Shown here: positions 24,271-33,323 of the stretch, piece by piece
How the letters are laid out: every line of letters starts with the position of its first letter
How positions within the stretch are numbered: the first letter of the stretch is position 1
DNA from: Alphaproteobacteria bacterium
GTDB taxonomy: Bacteria > Pseudomonadota > Alphaproteobacteria > JAJUGE01
Assembly: GCA_029268305.1 (NCBI GenBank)
Contig: JAJUGE010000002.1
Location: forward strand, 1 to 64,000
Direction of reading: 5' to 3'
DNA: 64,000 bases
Translations under genes and position numbers: made by a program
Notes under the pieces: model-generated
The model's database searches: none
Told to the model about the DNA's origin: nothing
What the model saw: only the letters and a program-made list of their open reading frames with translations

Positions 24271-26019
24271 CTATTCGCCGGCCTTCGCCAGCGGCCGACC
24301 GGTGTTGTCGATAAGCGACTGACCGGGGCGCACATGCGTGAAGGCGACCGGCTCGTTCGTCACCTCCAGTGCCGCATTCTGCAATCGCACCGCCGTATAG
24401 GTGGATGTAGAGAGATCGCTCGTCTCGGGAAAGTCTTCTCGGAAGTGGGCACCTCGGGAATCCTCCCGCGCCAGTGCTGCCGCGGCGATCGATCGGCTCA
24501 CCATCACGAGGCTTTCGAGGTTCATCCGGTCGTGCCAGGTGAGGTTGAAGGCGCGGGTAGTGGCGGGGAGGCCGGTGGTCTCCAACTCCCGCGCCATCCC
24601 TTCCAGCTCGCGCATGGCTTCGCGGATGCCTTCCGCCGTGCGCATGATCCCCACCTTGTCCCACATCAGGTCGGCCAATCGATCGCGGATCGCGTGGAAG
24701 TCGGTCGCCGGTTTCCCGAACGGCGCCAGACAGCGATCTACCGCGGCGTCGATCACGTCGGGGTCCGGCTCGGGTGCGGAGCCTGCGCGGGCAATCCAGC
24801 CCGGGATGACATCACCCGCGATGCCGCCGAAGACAGTGGAGTTGGCGACGCCGTTACCGCCCAGACGATTGGCGCCGTGAACGCCACCCGTGTCCTCGCC
24901 GGCGGCGAACAGGCCCGGCACACCCGTCGACGTATCCGGCCCGAACTCGACGCCGCCCATCATGTAGTGCGCAGTCGGGACCACTTCGACGAGGCCGCTC
25001 GCGAGGTCGAAGCCGCAGTCGGCACAGCGTTCCACCATTCCCTTGAACTGGCGACGCACCTCGTCGGGGCCGAGATGGCTCATCTGAATATAGACGCCGC
25101 CGTTCGGGGTGACGTTGCCCTGCCGCATCTCGGCATAGATCGCGCGGCTGACGATGTCGCGCGTCGCCCGCTCGTTCCGAGGATCGTAGCGGCCCATGAA
25201 CCGTTCGCCATCGCCGCCGAGCAGATAACCGCCGGCGCCGCGCAGGCCCTCTTCGAGCACCGTGCCGGTCATCCGCGTGTCGACGCCGGCGAGCAGGCCC
25301 GTCGGGTGGAACTGCACCATCTCCATGTCGCGGAGCCTGAGGCCGAGCCGGAGCGCCATGGCCATGCCGTCGCAGGTCTTGTCGCCGGAGGGGGTGTGAT
25401 AACGATACATGGTCGGGCCGCCGCCGGTCGCGAGCAGAACCGCCTTGGCGCGGACGAACCGGAATTCGCCCGTCCGCATGTCGACCAGGAGCGCTCCGGA
25501 GATGCGATCTTCGCCGCGACCCCGAACGAGCTCGACCGCGCGATGCTCCTCCAGCCGATTGATCCGTCGCGCCCAGACCTGCTCCATGAGCCGGCTGATG
25601 ATCTCGATGCCGGTCAGGTCGCCCTTGTGCACCGTGCGATCGAAGCTCTGCCCGGCGAAGGCCTTCTGGTGAATGGTGCCGTCGGGGTTACGGTCGAAGA
25701 AGCAGCCGAGCTCGTTCTCCAGCTCCTGTATACGCTCTACGGCGACCGTCACGAGCGTCCAGGCGAGCTCCTGGTTGTTCAGCCACTTCCCGCCTTCGAT
25801 GGTGTCCATGAAGTGGCGCTCGACCGAGTCCTCGGGCGCCAGCGCCACGTTGTAGCCGCCCTGAACCATGCGTGTGCAGCCGCACTTGCCGAGCAGCCCT
25901 TTGACCGCGACGGTGATATCGAGATCAGGATTCGCGGCATGGGCGTGCAGCCCGGCAAAGAGGCCCGCACCGCCGCTGCCCAAGATCAGGAGATCGGTTT
26001 CGTGCCGTTCGACCTGCAT
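24271..26019 (-). CDS. Succinate dehydrogenase/fumarate reductase-like flavoprotein subunit
   Basis: 582 aa. The FAD fold is DLLILGSGGAGLFAGL at the N-terminus. HPTGL in MVQFHPTGLLAG (active-site His) and the catalytic-Arg region AERYDPRNERATRDIVSRAI-type are present, as is GGVEFGPDTSTGVPGLFAAGE. The stretch that carries the FAD-linking histidine in SdhA (SHTVAAQGG) here reads CTRMVQGGY; a Cys or Thr occupies that place, so FAD is probably non-covalent, as in L-aspartate oxidase. It is shorter than ordinary SdhA. It lies in an operon with its own iron-sulphur and two membrane subunits, so it is a quinone-linked dehydrogenase or reductase for a succinate-like acid (inference). Confidence 0.88.
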   Translation of the reverse strand: MQVERHETDLLILGSGGAGLFAGLHAHAANPDLDITVAVKGLLGKCGCTRMVQGGYNVALAPEDSVERHFMDTIEGGKWLNNQELAWTLVTVAVERIQELENELGCFFDRNPDGTIHQKAFAGQSFDRTVHKGDLTGIEIISRLMEQVWARRINRLEEHRAVELVRGRGEDRISGALLVDMRTGEFRFVRAKAVLLATGGGPTMYRYHTPSGDKTCDGMAMALRLGLRLRDMEMVQFHPTGLLAGVDTRMTGTVLEEGLRGAGGYLLGGDGERFMGRYDPRNERATRDIVSRAIYAEMRQGNVTPNGGVYIQMSHLGPDEVRRQFKGMVERCADCGFDLASGLVEVVPTAHYMMGGVEFGPDTSTGVPGLFAAGEDTGGVHGANRLGGNGVANSTVFGGIAGDVIPGWIARAGSAPEPDPDVIDAAVDRCLAPFGKPATDFHAIRDRLADLMWDKVGIMRTAEGIREAMRELEGMARELETTGLPATTRAFNLTWHDRMNLESLVMVSRSIAAAALAREDSRGAHFREDFPETSDLSTSTYTAVRLQNAALEVTNEPVAFTHVRPGQSLIDNTGRPLAKAGE

Positions 26020-26028
26020 GCTACGAGC

Positions 26029-26376
26029 CTAGAACGCACCCAGCAGGAAGAACAGTCCGGCGACGACGGCGAAGCCGCCGCCGAGCGCGATGTAGTCCTT
26101 CTGCCGGTCTCGCCACGGTAGAAACTCCACCGCGAGCAGCCTGAGCCCGCCCGCCAGATGCGCCGCCAGGAGGATGACGAGCCCGGCCTCCGCTAGCTTG
26201 ACGAGCGGGTTCTCCGTCCAGGCGAGGAAGCGATCGAGCCGTGCGGCCTCGTCGACGGCCATGGCCAGAACGTAGAAGTGCAACGGCAGGAAGACCGCGA
26301 GGCCGACGCCCGAAATCCGGTGCAGGACGAAAGCCCAGTAGGCCGGATGGCCACGCGTCGCAACCGGCGGCTTCAC
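26029..26376 (-). CDS. SdhC/FrdC-like cytochrome b membrane subunit
   Basis: 115 aa, GTG start at 26376 overlapping the stop of the preceding small subunit (GTGA). Three membrane segments are visible. The SdhC signature HRISGVGLAVFLPLHFYVLA lies near residue 20, with candidate heme-ligand His residues (HFYVLA and AAHLAGG). Together with the adjacent 111-aa subunit it would anchor the flavoprotein and iron-sulphur subunits in the inner membrane and exchange electrons with quinone. It sits 9 bases upstream of the flavoprotein start. Confidence 0.8.
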   Translation of the reverse strand: MKPPVATRGHPAYWAFVLHRISGVGLAVFLPLHFYVLAMAVDEAARLDRFLAWTENPLVKLAEAGLVILLAAHLAGGLRLLAVEFLPWRDRQKDYIALGGGFAVVAGLFFLLGAF

Positions 26377-26708
26377 GTCACGGCTCCCACGGCATGAAAT
26401 CCGAGCCAGAGCAGGACAACGCCAAAGAGCAGGGCGGCCACGTCGAGGCTCCGGCCGCGCCACGCGGTCATCTCACGGACGACGGTCCGCACACCGATCG
26501 GCGCATGAATCGCCGCTGCCAGCACGAACATGCCGTAGAACAGCATCCAGCCCACGCTGCCCTGGGTGCGCGACAGGATCTCGTCTGCGCTCAGGCCGCC
26601 ACGGATCGCGATGACGATCGTGACCAGATGCGCCAGCACGAGGGGCGCCAGAACCATAGCCGACCCCCGTTGCAGGATGAACAGCCAGAGCTCGAGCCGA
26701 CGGGTCAC
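26373..26708 (-). CDS. Second succinate dehydrogenase-like membrane anchor subunit
   Basis: 111 aa, GTG start at 26708 overlapping the iron-sulphur gene stop, with a G-run Shine-Dalgarno just upstream. Three hydrophobic segments are visible: LWLFILQRGSAMVLAPLVLA, WMLFYGMFVLAAAIHAPIGV and ALLFGVVLLWLGFHAVG. Candidate heme or quinone-site residues are the Gln-Arg-Gly-Ser of the first helix and the His of AAAIHAP. It is typical of SdhC/D-type anchors; the open frame extends upstream, but only as a shadow of the iron-sulphur gene. Confidence 0.78.
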   Translation of the reverse strand: MTRRLELWLFILQRGSAMVLAPLVLAHLVTIVIAIRGGLSADEILSRTQGSVGWMLFYGMFVLAAAIHAPIGVRTVVREMTAWRGRSLDVAALLFGVVLLWLGFHAVGAVT

Positions 26709-27427
26709 AGCCCCCCCTTGAGCGCGGCTTCCACCGTCCGGCGCTTGAGGCCCGCGATCGCGGCGGTCGGGTTCAGCGCCTTCGGGCAGTAGGTCGAGCA
26801 GCTCTGATGGGTGTGACAGGCGTGGCAGCCGGCGTCGCCGGCGACGGCGCGGAGATGGCCGGTGCGATCGGCATCCCGCTCGTCGTTCACCAGGGTCCAG
26901 GCGCGGTTGAGCGCGGCGGGTCCGAGATAATCCAGGTTCCAGGCGACGACGTCGCATGCGGCGTAGCAGATGCCGCAGTTGATGCATTCGATCCCTTCGT
27001 CGGCCGCGGTCCGCTCGGCGCTGGCGGGGTCGACGCTCGCCATCGGATCGTGGCGCGTCGCTGAGGGGACGAAGCTTCCCGTCGCCCGTCGCCATTTCTC
27101 GAAGAATGGCGTCATATCGGTGACGAGGTCGCGGATCACCGGCATGTTGCGCAGGGGCGCAATTGTCAGCTTCCCGTCCCGTGCAACCCGGCTTACGTGG
27201 GTGCGGCAGGTCCAGCGCGGCTCGCCGTTCACCGTCATGGCACAGGAACCGCACATGCCTACCCGACAGGCGAAGCGGTAGGCGAGGGCAGGGTCGAGCT
27301 TCTTCTGGACGTAGGTCACCACGTCCAGGATCGTCTGGTGATCTCGTTGCGGTACATGGAACGTCTGGAAGCTGCCGTCCTCGCCGCCGCGCCAGATGTC
27401 CACGGAAAGGGTGTCGTTCTCACTCAA
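26705..27427 (-). CDS. Succinate dehydrogenase/fumarate reductase-like iron-sulphur subunit
   Basis: 240 aa. The N-terminal plant-type [2Fe-2S] ferredoxin domain has CRVGMCGSCAMTVNG and a fourth Cys in WTCRTHV. The C-terminal domain holds CINCGICYAACD, CHACHTHQSCSTYCPKAL, giving the [4Fe-4S] and [3Fe-4S] ligands. All ligands appear intact. It links the flavoprotein to the two membrane anchors. It follows the TRAP large permease gene by 76 bases and overlaps the next gene by 4 bases. Confidence 0.92.
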   Translation of the reverse strand: MSENDTLSVDIWRGGEDGSFQTFHVPQRDHQTILDVVTYVQKKLDPALAYRFACRVGMCGSCAMTVNGEPRWTCRTHVSRVARDGKLTIAPLRNMPVIRDLVTDMTPFFEKWRRATGSFVPSATRHDPMASVDPASAERTAADEGIECINCGICYAACDVVAWNLDYLGPAALNRAWTLVNDERDADRTGHLRAVAGDAGCHACHTHQSCSTYCPKALNPTAAIAGLKRRTVEAALKGGL

Positions 27428-27503
27428 GGCGGCCGCCCGCGTGCTGGAATTTCCCTTCCGTCGACCATACCACCGGCGGCTACGGTGCAGGCAAGTCGGT
27501 CCG

Positions 27504-28817
27504 TCAACCGCGCATCGTGCTGGGCAGAAACAGCGCCAGCTCCGGGAAGGCGCACAAGACGAAGAGCATGACTAGCCCGGCCGCGATATACGGAAGCAAG
27601 CCCTTGAACACGTCCTCCAGCTGTACCAACCCGCCGGAAGCGGCCTGGACGACGAAACAATTGATTCCGACCGGAGGCGTGACGGCACCGATCTCGCACA
27701 ACAGCACCACGTAGATGCCGAACCAGATCGGGTCGAATCCGAGCTCGAGCATGACAGGATGGGTAATGGGCAACGTGATCGCCAAAAGCGGCGGTGCATC
27801 CATCAACATGCCGAGGAAGAGGTAGAGCACCGTCACCAGCAGCACGATCACCCACCGGTTGACTTCCGCCGTGGTGAGGAAATCGCCGATCATGCCGGCG
27901 AGCCCGCTGATCGCGAGAAACTTGGAGAACACCAGCGCCGAAACGATGATGCCAAAGATCATTGCAGTGGTTTGCACCGTGTCGGCGAGAACGGTCGGGA
28001 TCTGAATCTCCCGCAGCCCCCGTTGCCGGATCATCGCCATGATGAACGTGGCAAGCGCGCCGATCGCGCCTGCCTCGGTCGGGGTGAATACCCCCAGATA
28101 GAGACCCCCAATGATCGCGATGATCAGGAGAATGAGCGGCCCGGCCAGCCGCAGCGACCAGAGTTTCTCGCCCAGCGTCGAGGTGTTGGGGATCAGCGGT
28201 GCCAGTTTCGGATTTCGACGCACCGAGAACCACGTCGCGAAGGCGAGCAGCACTGCGAAAACAGCACCGGGAATCGCGCCGGCGATCAGGAGCGCGCCGA
28301 TGCTGGATTCTGTCAGGATGCCGTAGACCACCATGAGCGCCGACGGCGGAATCATGACGGCCAGGGTGCCCGAGATCGCGATGGACGCCGAAGCGAGCCT
28401 TTTATCGTAGCCGCGCTCCAGCATCTGGGGCAGGGCGAGCTTGGTGAAGAGCGTGGTCGTGCCGATGCTCGACCCCGAGGCTGCGCCGAAAGCGGCTGCA
28501 CCCCCGGTGGTCGCGATCGCGAGACCGCCGCGCATGCCGCCGAGCCACCGGGTCGCGGCCTCGAACAGATCCTCGCCGAGCCCGGCGCGCATGGCGAAGA
28601 AGCCCATCATCAGGAACATCGGGATGACGCTGAAGTGGAAGCTGTGCGTCGTGTCATAGAATACGGACCGGAGCACGCCGAGCGTGCCGTTGGAACCCAC
28701 GATGGCGCCGAGGCCGAGCGTGCCAACGAGGCCGAGCGCCACCATCACGTTCATGCCGGCCAGGATGCACAGGACCAGCCCGACGATGCCGACGGCCCCG
28801 ATCTCGATGCCGCTCAC
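27504..28817 (-). CDS. TRAP transporter large permease (DctM type)
   Basis: 437 aa from a GTG at 28817 that overlaps the DctQ stop (GTGA). About 12 hydrophobic segments are visible, starting IGAVGIVGLVLCILAGMNVM. Hallmarks are the family motif FGAASGSSIGTTTLF in the first half and GVFTPTEAGAIGALATFIMA in the middle. It is the main translocation subunit of a sodium-driven tripartite transporter for a carboxylate. It is directly upstream of the succinate dehydrogenase-like genes, so its cargo is probably the substrate of that complex (inference). Confidence 0.92.
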   Translation of the reverse strand: MSGIEIGAVGIVGLVLCILAGMNVMVALGLVGTLGLGAIVGSNGTLGVLRSVFYDTTHSFHFSVIPMFLMMGFFAMRAGLGEDLFEAATRWLGGMRGGLAIATTGGAAAFGAASGSSIGTTTLFTKLALPQMLERGYDKRLASASIAISGTLAVMIPPSALMVVYGILTESSIGALLIAGAIPGAVFAVLLAFATWFSVRRNPKLAPLIPNTSTLGEKLWSLRLAGPLILLIIAIIGGLYLGVFTPTEAGAIGALATFIMAMIRQRGLREIQIPTVLADTVQTTAMIFGIIVSALVFSKFLAISGLAGMIGDFLTTAEVNRWVIVLLVTVLYLFLGMLMDAPPLLAITLPITHPVMLELGFDPIWFGIYVVLLCEIGAVTPPVGINCFVVQAASGGLVQLEDVFKGLLPYIAAGLVMLFVLCAFPELALFLPSTMRG

Positions 28818-29341
28818 GGGTCTTCTCCGATCGCCGACAAGTCTCCGAGCGCGACAAAACAGTGACGGAGGGCATCGAGGAGAAATTGCGCGCTGAGAAG
28901 GACGGTGCCGACGAAAATGGCCATCTTGACTGGCCAGATCGGAAAGCGGATCTGGCCCCACTCTTCTTCGCCGATGCTGTAGGAGCGCATCGCATAGCCG
29001 AATGCGGCATAGGCGCACCAGGCGAAGAAGGCGGCGCCGACGAGGAGCACGGCGATGTAGAGTGCGTGCTGCAGGCCGATCGGCAGGTGACGTGTCAGCA
29101 ACGTCACCCGGATGTGGCCGCGCCGGCTCTGCGTATAGGCGAGCGACAGAAAGACGATCAGAACCAGACCCGCTTCGGTGAGTTCGAACGCGCCGGGCAC
29201 GGGTGTATTGAACAGCTTGCGCATCAGGGCATTGGCGTCGATGAGCCACATGATGGCGAACGTGATCAGGCCGCACAGTATGCCGAGCCAGGTAAGCAGC
29301 CTGACATAGGCGCGGTACAGGCGCTCGAAGCCTTGGGCCAT
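28814..29341 (-). CDS. TRAP transporter small permease (DctQ type)
   Basis: 175 aa with four membrane segments. The DctQ pattern is clear (NTPVPGAFELTEAGLVLIVF, then SRRGHIRVTLLTRHLP). It couples to the large permease through a 4-base overlap, and is separated from the binding-protein gene by a 59-base gap that contains a terminator hairpin. Confidence 0.9.
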   Translation of the reverse strand: MAQGFERLYRAYVRLLTWLGILCGLITFAIMWLIDANALMRKLFNTPVPGAFELTEAGLVLIVFLSLAYTQSRRGHIRVTLLTRHLPIGLQHALYIAVLLVGAAFFAWCAYAAFGYAMRSYSIGEEEWGQIRFPIWPVKMAIFVGTVLLSAQFLLDALRHCFVALGDLSAIGEDP

Positions 29342-29363
29342 GCGAACCCCGTCGGATCAGAGT

Positions 29364-29395
29364 GAAAAGCCGCCGCGGCGAAGCCCACGGCGGCT
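29364..29395 (-). terminator. Rho-independent terminator/attenuator after the TRAP binding-protein gene
   Basis: AGCCGCCG (29388-29395 on the minus strand) pairs with CGGCGGCT (29368-29375); the interior can add three more pairs around a triloop. On the minus strand the stem is followed at once by TTTT. It lies between the binding-protein and small-permease genes, where partial termination would give more binding protein than membrane subunits. Confidence 0.6.
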
Positions 29396-29400
29396 CAAGA

Positions 29401-30423
29401 TCACTTGTAGGCGAAGAACTCAGCCAGCTCGGCGGCCGGCACGCCGGTCTCGCTCGCTCGCCTGATCCACTCCTGCCTCGCTTGCTGGACGCCTTCGCTC
29501 TTCACCGCTTCGGCCACAGCCTCTTCCGGGAAGGGAAGCACCTCTACACCCGTCTCCTTCCACTCCTCGAGGATCTCGTCGGTGAGGTTGTAGAGGGTGT
29601 TGACGTATTGAATGATGTACTCACGGCCCAGGCCATCGAGGATCGCTCGCGTCCTTTCGTCGAGCGCCTCGTAACTCTCCCGGTTCATGGCGATGAAGTG
29701 TCCCCAGTTCGCACCGAGCGGGAACCGGAGGTAATATTTCGCCACCTCTTCGAAGCGCCAGCCGCGGGCCAGAGTGATTCCCGTCGGCGAGCAGTCCAGA
29801 ATTCCGCGCTCCAACGCCTCATAAGCGTCGGCAGTCCCCATCGAAACTGGCGTGGCTCCGAACGCTTCGAAAACCCGCGGGAGCGCATGGCCGTAGCTAC
29901 GGATACGGAGTCCCTTGAGGTCTTCGGGGCTGCGGACCGGCTTGGTGCAGATCAGCCCGTAGTCTTCGAGGGGCCGCCAGCCCACGATCCGCATATTGTA
30001 GCGCTTCATCTCCTCATCGAACTGGGGGTACTTGTCGTACCACTGCACGAGCTTCTGCCCGAGCTCGACCTCCGAATTCGGCTGCGGCTGGAAGAACGTG
30101 ACGACGCTGTTCAGCAGCAGCTGATCCTGGAAGTAGGGAACGACGATATCACCGATGTCGCCGACACCCGTCTCCAGCGCATCCGGAACCTCCCGCTGAC
30201 CGGCTACGCTGCCGCCCCAGAAGACTTCCATCTCGTGTTCGCCGCCGGTCCGCTTCTTGAATTCGTCCACGAACCATTGGAGCGAGATCGAGTGCGCATC
30301 GTTCGCCGCTTGTGGCTTGAAGGTGATGTATCTGAGCGTTTTCGCATCCGCGTCGGCCGCGATGCCGAACGCGACGATCCCGAAAAGACCTGCCGTAGCG
30401 GCGAGAAGCTTCCCTGGCCCCAT
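29401..30423 (-). CDS. TRAP transporter solute-binding protein (DctP type)
   Basis: 340 aa. The signal peptide (LLAATAGLFGIVAFGIAADA) has probable cleavage near DADA-KT. The DctP fold is clear: WFVDEFKKRTGGEHEMEVF, GGSVAGQREVPDALETGVGD, and LKGLRIRSYGHALPRVFEAFGATPV carrying the conserved Arg that binds the substrate carboxylate. TCAGGAGGGAACG precedes the ATG. It is the first gene of the operon running to 22615; carboxylate substrate expected, identity unknown. Confidence 0.92.
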   Translation of the reverse strand: MGPGKLLAATAGLFGIVAFGIAADADAKTLRYITFKPQAANDAHSISLQWFVDEFKKRTGGEHEMEVFWGGSVAGQREVPDALETGVGDIGDIVVPYFQDQLLLNSVVTFFQPQPNSEVELGQKLVQWYDKYPQFDEEMKRYNMRIVGWRPLEDYGLICTKPVRSPEDLKGLRIRSYGHALPRVFEAFGATPVSMGTADAYEALERGILDCSPTGITLARGWRFEEVAKYYLRFPLGANWGHFIAMNRESYEALDERTRAILDGLGREYIIQYVNTLYNLTDEILEEWKETGVEVLPFPEEAVAEAVKSEGVQQARQEWIRRASETGVPAAELAEFFAYK

Positions 30424-30539
30424 CGTTCCCTCCTGAGGATTTTATGGTTATCGAAACAGCCTCCCACGCCGGCTCCGATCGATCAAGATGCTCAGAATCG
30501 GCGTGGAATGGCGGCAGCGTCAGGAGAGCCTCGAAACTG

Positions 30540-32927
30540 TCAAAGCTTCATCAGTCGTAATCGGAGTGCATTTCCGATGACTGATACCGAGCTCAGGGAC
30601 ATGGCGACGGCGGCGACGATGGGGCTGAGTAACCAGCCGAACGCCGGGTAAAGCACCCCTGCCGCGATCGGCACGCCGAGCCCGTTGTAGATGAACGCGA
30701 AGAACAGGTTCTGACGAATGTTGCGCATCGTAGCTCGACTCAGGGCGCGGGCCCGGGCGATGCCGGCGAGGTCGCCTCTGACGAGCGTGACCTCGGCGCT
30801 CTGGATCGCGATGTCAGTGCCGGTGCCCATGGCTATCCCTACGTCCGCCTCGGCCAGCGCGGGCGCGTCGTTGATACCGTCACCCGCCATCGCCACGATC
30901 CGTCCCTCTGACCGCAATTCTCTCACGATGCGGTGCTTGTCCTGGGGCAGCACCTCCGCTTGGATTTCGTCGAGACCGAGCTGCCGCCCCACAGCCGCGG
31001 CTGTCGTCGCATTGTCGCCGGTCAGCATGATGATGCGGATGCCGTCGTCCCGAAGCGTCTGCAGGCTATCGGCGGTGGTCGCTTTGATGGGGTCTGCGAC
31101 TGCCAGGACGCCCGCAGCCTTTCCGTCTACCGCCACGAAGAGAGTGGTCGCCGCATCGCGTCGGAGCTGTTCGGCACGGCCCTCCAGCTCTCCGAGCGCG
31201 ATCCCACTGTCTTCCATGAGCCGGCGGTTGCCGAGCGTCACCCGATGGCCTGCGACCGTTCCATGCACCCCCTTGCCCGTGGTGGAGCCGAAATCCGTTG
31301 CTTCATCCAACATTAGGTCGCGCTGGCGAGCGGCCGCGACGACGGCCGCGGCCAATGGATGCTCGCTCGACCGTTCCACGCTCGCGGCGAGGGTCAGGAT
31401 CGTCGTCTCGTCGAAACCCGGCGCCGTCACGATTTCGGTCACCCGCGGGCGGCCTTCGGTCAGGGTTCCGGTCTTATCGACCACCAGAGTATCGACTTTC
31501 TCCAACCGCTCGAGCGCTTCTGCGTTCCTGATCAGAACGCCGGCCTGCGCGCCACGACCCACACCCACCATAATCGACATCGGTGTCGCGAGCCCGAGAG
31601 CGCAGGGGCAGGCTATGATCAAGACCGAGACGGCGACGATCAGGGCATAGGCGAGAGCAGGGGCGGGGCCGCAGATCGCCCAAACAACGAACGCCGCCAT
31701 GGCGACGAGCACCACGGCCGGCACGAACCAGCCGGCCACCTTGTCTGCCACACGCTGGATGGGTGCCCGACTGCGCTGTGCTTCGGCCACCATCCGGACT
31801 ATCCGCGCCAGGACCGTGTCCGCGCCGACCTGCTCGGCGCGCATCACGAAGCCGCCGGCCTGGTTGATCGTGCCGCCGATGACCTTGTCGCCCGGCCCTT
31901 TTTCGACCGGCATCGGCTCGCCGGTCACCATCGACTCGTCGACGGAACTGCGGCCCTCCAGCACCGTGCCGTCGACTGGCACCCGATCGCCGGGCCGTAC
32001 CCGAAGCTGGTCGTCTACCCGGACCGCCTCGACCGGCACTTCTTCGTCCTGCCCGTCAGCGGTGACCCTCCTCGCGCTGTTCGGTGCCAGGTCCAGCAGA
32101 GCGCGGATCGCGCCGCCGGTGCGCTCGCGGGCCCGCAGCTCGAGGATCTGGCCGAGGAGCACGAGGACCACGATGACCGCGGAGGCCTCGTAATACACCG
32201 CGACCACTCCCTCCGCGCCTCTGAAGCCGTCGGGAAAGATGCCCGGTGCGACAGTCGCGACCACGCTGAAGGCGTAGGCGGCACCGACGCCCATCGCGAT
32301 CAGGGTGAACATGTTAAGATTGCGGCTGACGAGCGACGCCCAGCCCCGCTGGAAGAAGGGCCATCCCGCCCAGATGACGATCGGAGTGGCGAGCAGAAAC
32401 TGCAGCCAGACCGACAGACGCGGCGGAATCACCTCGTTCAGTGCGAGCCACGGCAGGTGAGCGCCCATCTCCAGGATGACGAGAGGCACTGCCAGAGCCG
32501 CGCCGATCCGGAAGCGCCGCGTGAAGTCGACCAGTTCCGGGTTCGGCTCATCGGTTAAGGATATCTCCTCCGGCTCGAGCGCCATTCCGCAGATCGGGCA
32601 GCTACCGGGGCCCTCCTGCCGGACTTCCGGGTGCATGGGACAGGTGTAGATCGTGCCCGGCGGCGCCGGTGCCGCTTCGTCTCTATCCGAGCTGAGATAC
32701 TTTTCCGGATCGGCGGCGAACCTGCTCCGGCACCCCGCGCTGCAGAAGTGGTACTCGATCCCGGCATGCTCGTAGCGGTGACTGGAGTTGGCCGGGTCCA
32801 CGATCATACCGCAGACCGGATCCGTCGCTCCGGCGGTCGCCGTCCGGTCCCCGCCGGTCTGCGAATGGCCATGACAACATCCCGCTTCCGCCTGGCCGTG
32901 ATGGTGCGTCTTCGACCGTCCGTTCAT
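30540..32927 (-). CDS. copA: Copper/silver-type P1B ATPase with N-terminal YHS and HMBD metal domains
   Basis: 795 aa from the ATG at 32927, preceded by GGAGAG; a longer in-frame start at 32957 exists. The His/Cys-rich N-terminus ([14 protein letters not shown]) is followed by a YHS domain (TDPVCGM then CSAGC) and a heavy-metal-binding domain ([22 protein letters not shown]). No classical GMxCxxC domain is seen. The core has about eight membrane helices, the CPC motif ([13 protein letters not shown]), phosphorylation motif [11 protein letters not shown] and hinge [10 protein letters not shown]. It should export monovalent copper or silver from the cytosol, matching the divergent CsoR gene. 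Confidence 0.92.
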   Translation of the reverse strand: MNGRSKTHHHGQAEAGCCHGHSQTGGDRTATAGATDPVCGMIVDPANSSHRYEHAGIEYHFCSAGCRSRFAADPEKYLSSDRDEAAPAPPGTIYTCPMHPEVRQEGPGSCPICGMALEPEEISLTDEPNPELVDFTRRFRIGAALAVPLVILEMGAHLPWLALNEVIPPRLSVWLQFLLATPIVIWAGWPFFQRGWASLVSRNLNMFTLIAMGVGAAYAFSVVATVAPGIFPDGFRGAEGVVAVYYEASAVIVVLVLLGQILELRARERTGGAIRALLDLAPNSARRVTADGQDEEVPVEAVRVDDQLRVRPGDRVPVDGTVLEGRSSVDESMVTGEPMPVEKGPGDKVIGGTINQAGGFVMRAEQVGADTVLARIVRMVAEAQRSRAPIQRVADKVAGWFVPAVVLVAMAAFVVWAICGPAPALAYALIVAVSVLIIACPCALGLATPMSIMVGVGRGAQAGVLIRNAEALERLEKVDTLVVDKTGTLTEGRPRVTEIVTAPGFDETTILTLAASVERSSEHPLAAAVVAAARQRDLMLDEATDFGSTTGKGVHGTVAGHRVTLGNRRLMEDSGIALGELEGRAEQLRRDAATTLFVAVDGKAAGVLAVADPIKATTADSLQTLRDDGIRIIMLTGDNATTAAAVGRQLGLDEIQAEVLPQDKHRIVRELRSEGRIVAMAGDGINDAPALAEADVGIAMGTGTDIAIQSAEVTLVRGDLAGIARARALSRATMRNIRQNLFFAFIYNGLGVPIAAGVLYPAFGWLLSPIVAAVAMSLSSVSVIGNALRLRLMKL

Positions 32928-32991
32928 GTCCAAACTCTCCGCCCGATCTGCGCGCACCCACCATTAGAGGATGCGGAACCTGTCAAGGCTC

Positions 32992-33021
32992 TTGCCTCTA
33001 TATACATTAGGGGGGTATAGT
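32992..33021 (+). promoter_or_regulatory. csoR promoter with overlapping CsoR-like operator
   Basis: TTGCCT (32992-32997) and TATAGT (33016-33021), 18 bases apart, could form the csoR promoter. Inside lies TATAC (33001-33005), a nine-base centre ending in a G-run, and GTATA (33015-33019): perfect 5-base inverted arms overlapping the -10. Known CsoR sites are pseudo-palindromes of the TATACCC...GGGTATA type. Position suggests autoregulation and control of the divergent ATPase. Confidence 0.55.
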
Positions 33022-33028
33022 ATAAAGC

Positions 33029-33304
33029 ATGGACGAAGGAGCGAAAACGGACATCGCGAAGCGCCTGCGGCGAATCGAAGGGCAGGTGCGCGGCATCGGT
33101 CGGATGGTCGAGGAGGATCGTTATTGCATCGACGTGCTGCACCAGCTGCAGGCGGTACGAGCAGCGCTTCACAAGGTGGAGGAGAAGATCCTCAAGGATC
33201 ACGTCCACCATTGCGTCGCTAACGCGTTCGCGAGCGGCGATGCGGCCGATCAGAACGCGAAGATCCAGGAGCTGATCGACGTGGTTGGGCGGCTGACGAA
33301 GTAG
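33029..33304 (+). CDS. csoR: CsoR-type copper-sensing transcriptional repressor
   Basis: 91 aa all-helical DUF156 protein. The motif RLRRIEGQVRGIGRMVEEDRYC is at the N-terminus. The copper ligands C33, H58 and C62 have the same 25- and 4-residue spacing as in characterised CsoR, which distinguishes it from FrmR, RcnR and CstR. It has no helix-turn-helix; it binds DNA as a tetramer and releases it on binding Cu(I). It is divergent from the copper ATPase with a 101-base shared control region. Confidence 0.93.
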   Translation: MDEGAKTDIAKRLRRIEGQVRGIGRMVEEDRYCIDVLHQLQAVRAALHKVEEKILKDHVHHCVANAFASGDAADQNAKIQELIDVVGRLTK

Positions 33305-33323
33305 GCTGCAGGGGCGCGACGGG

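Noticed and set aside
24217-26121. 634-codon open frame on the plus strand
   Set aside because: Antisense to the SDH-like flavoprotein, His/Glu/Ala-rich composition typical of shadows.
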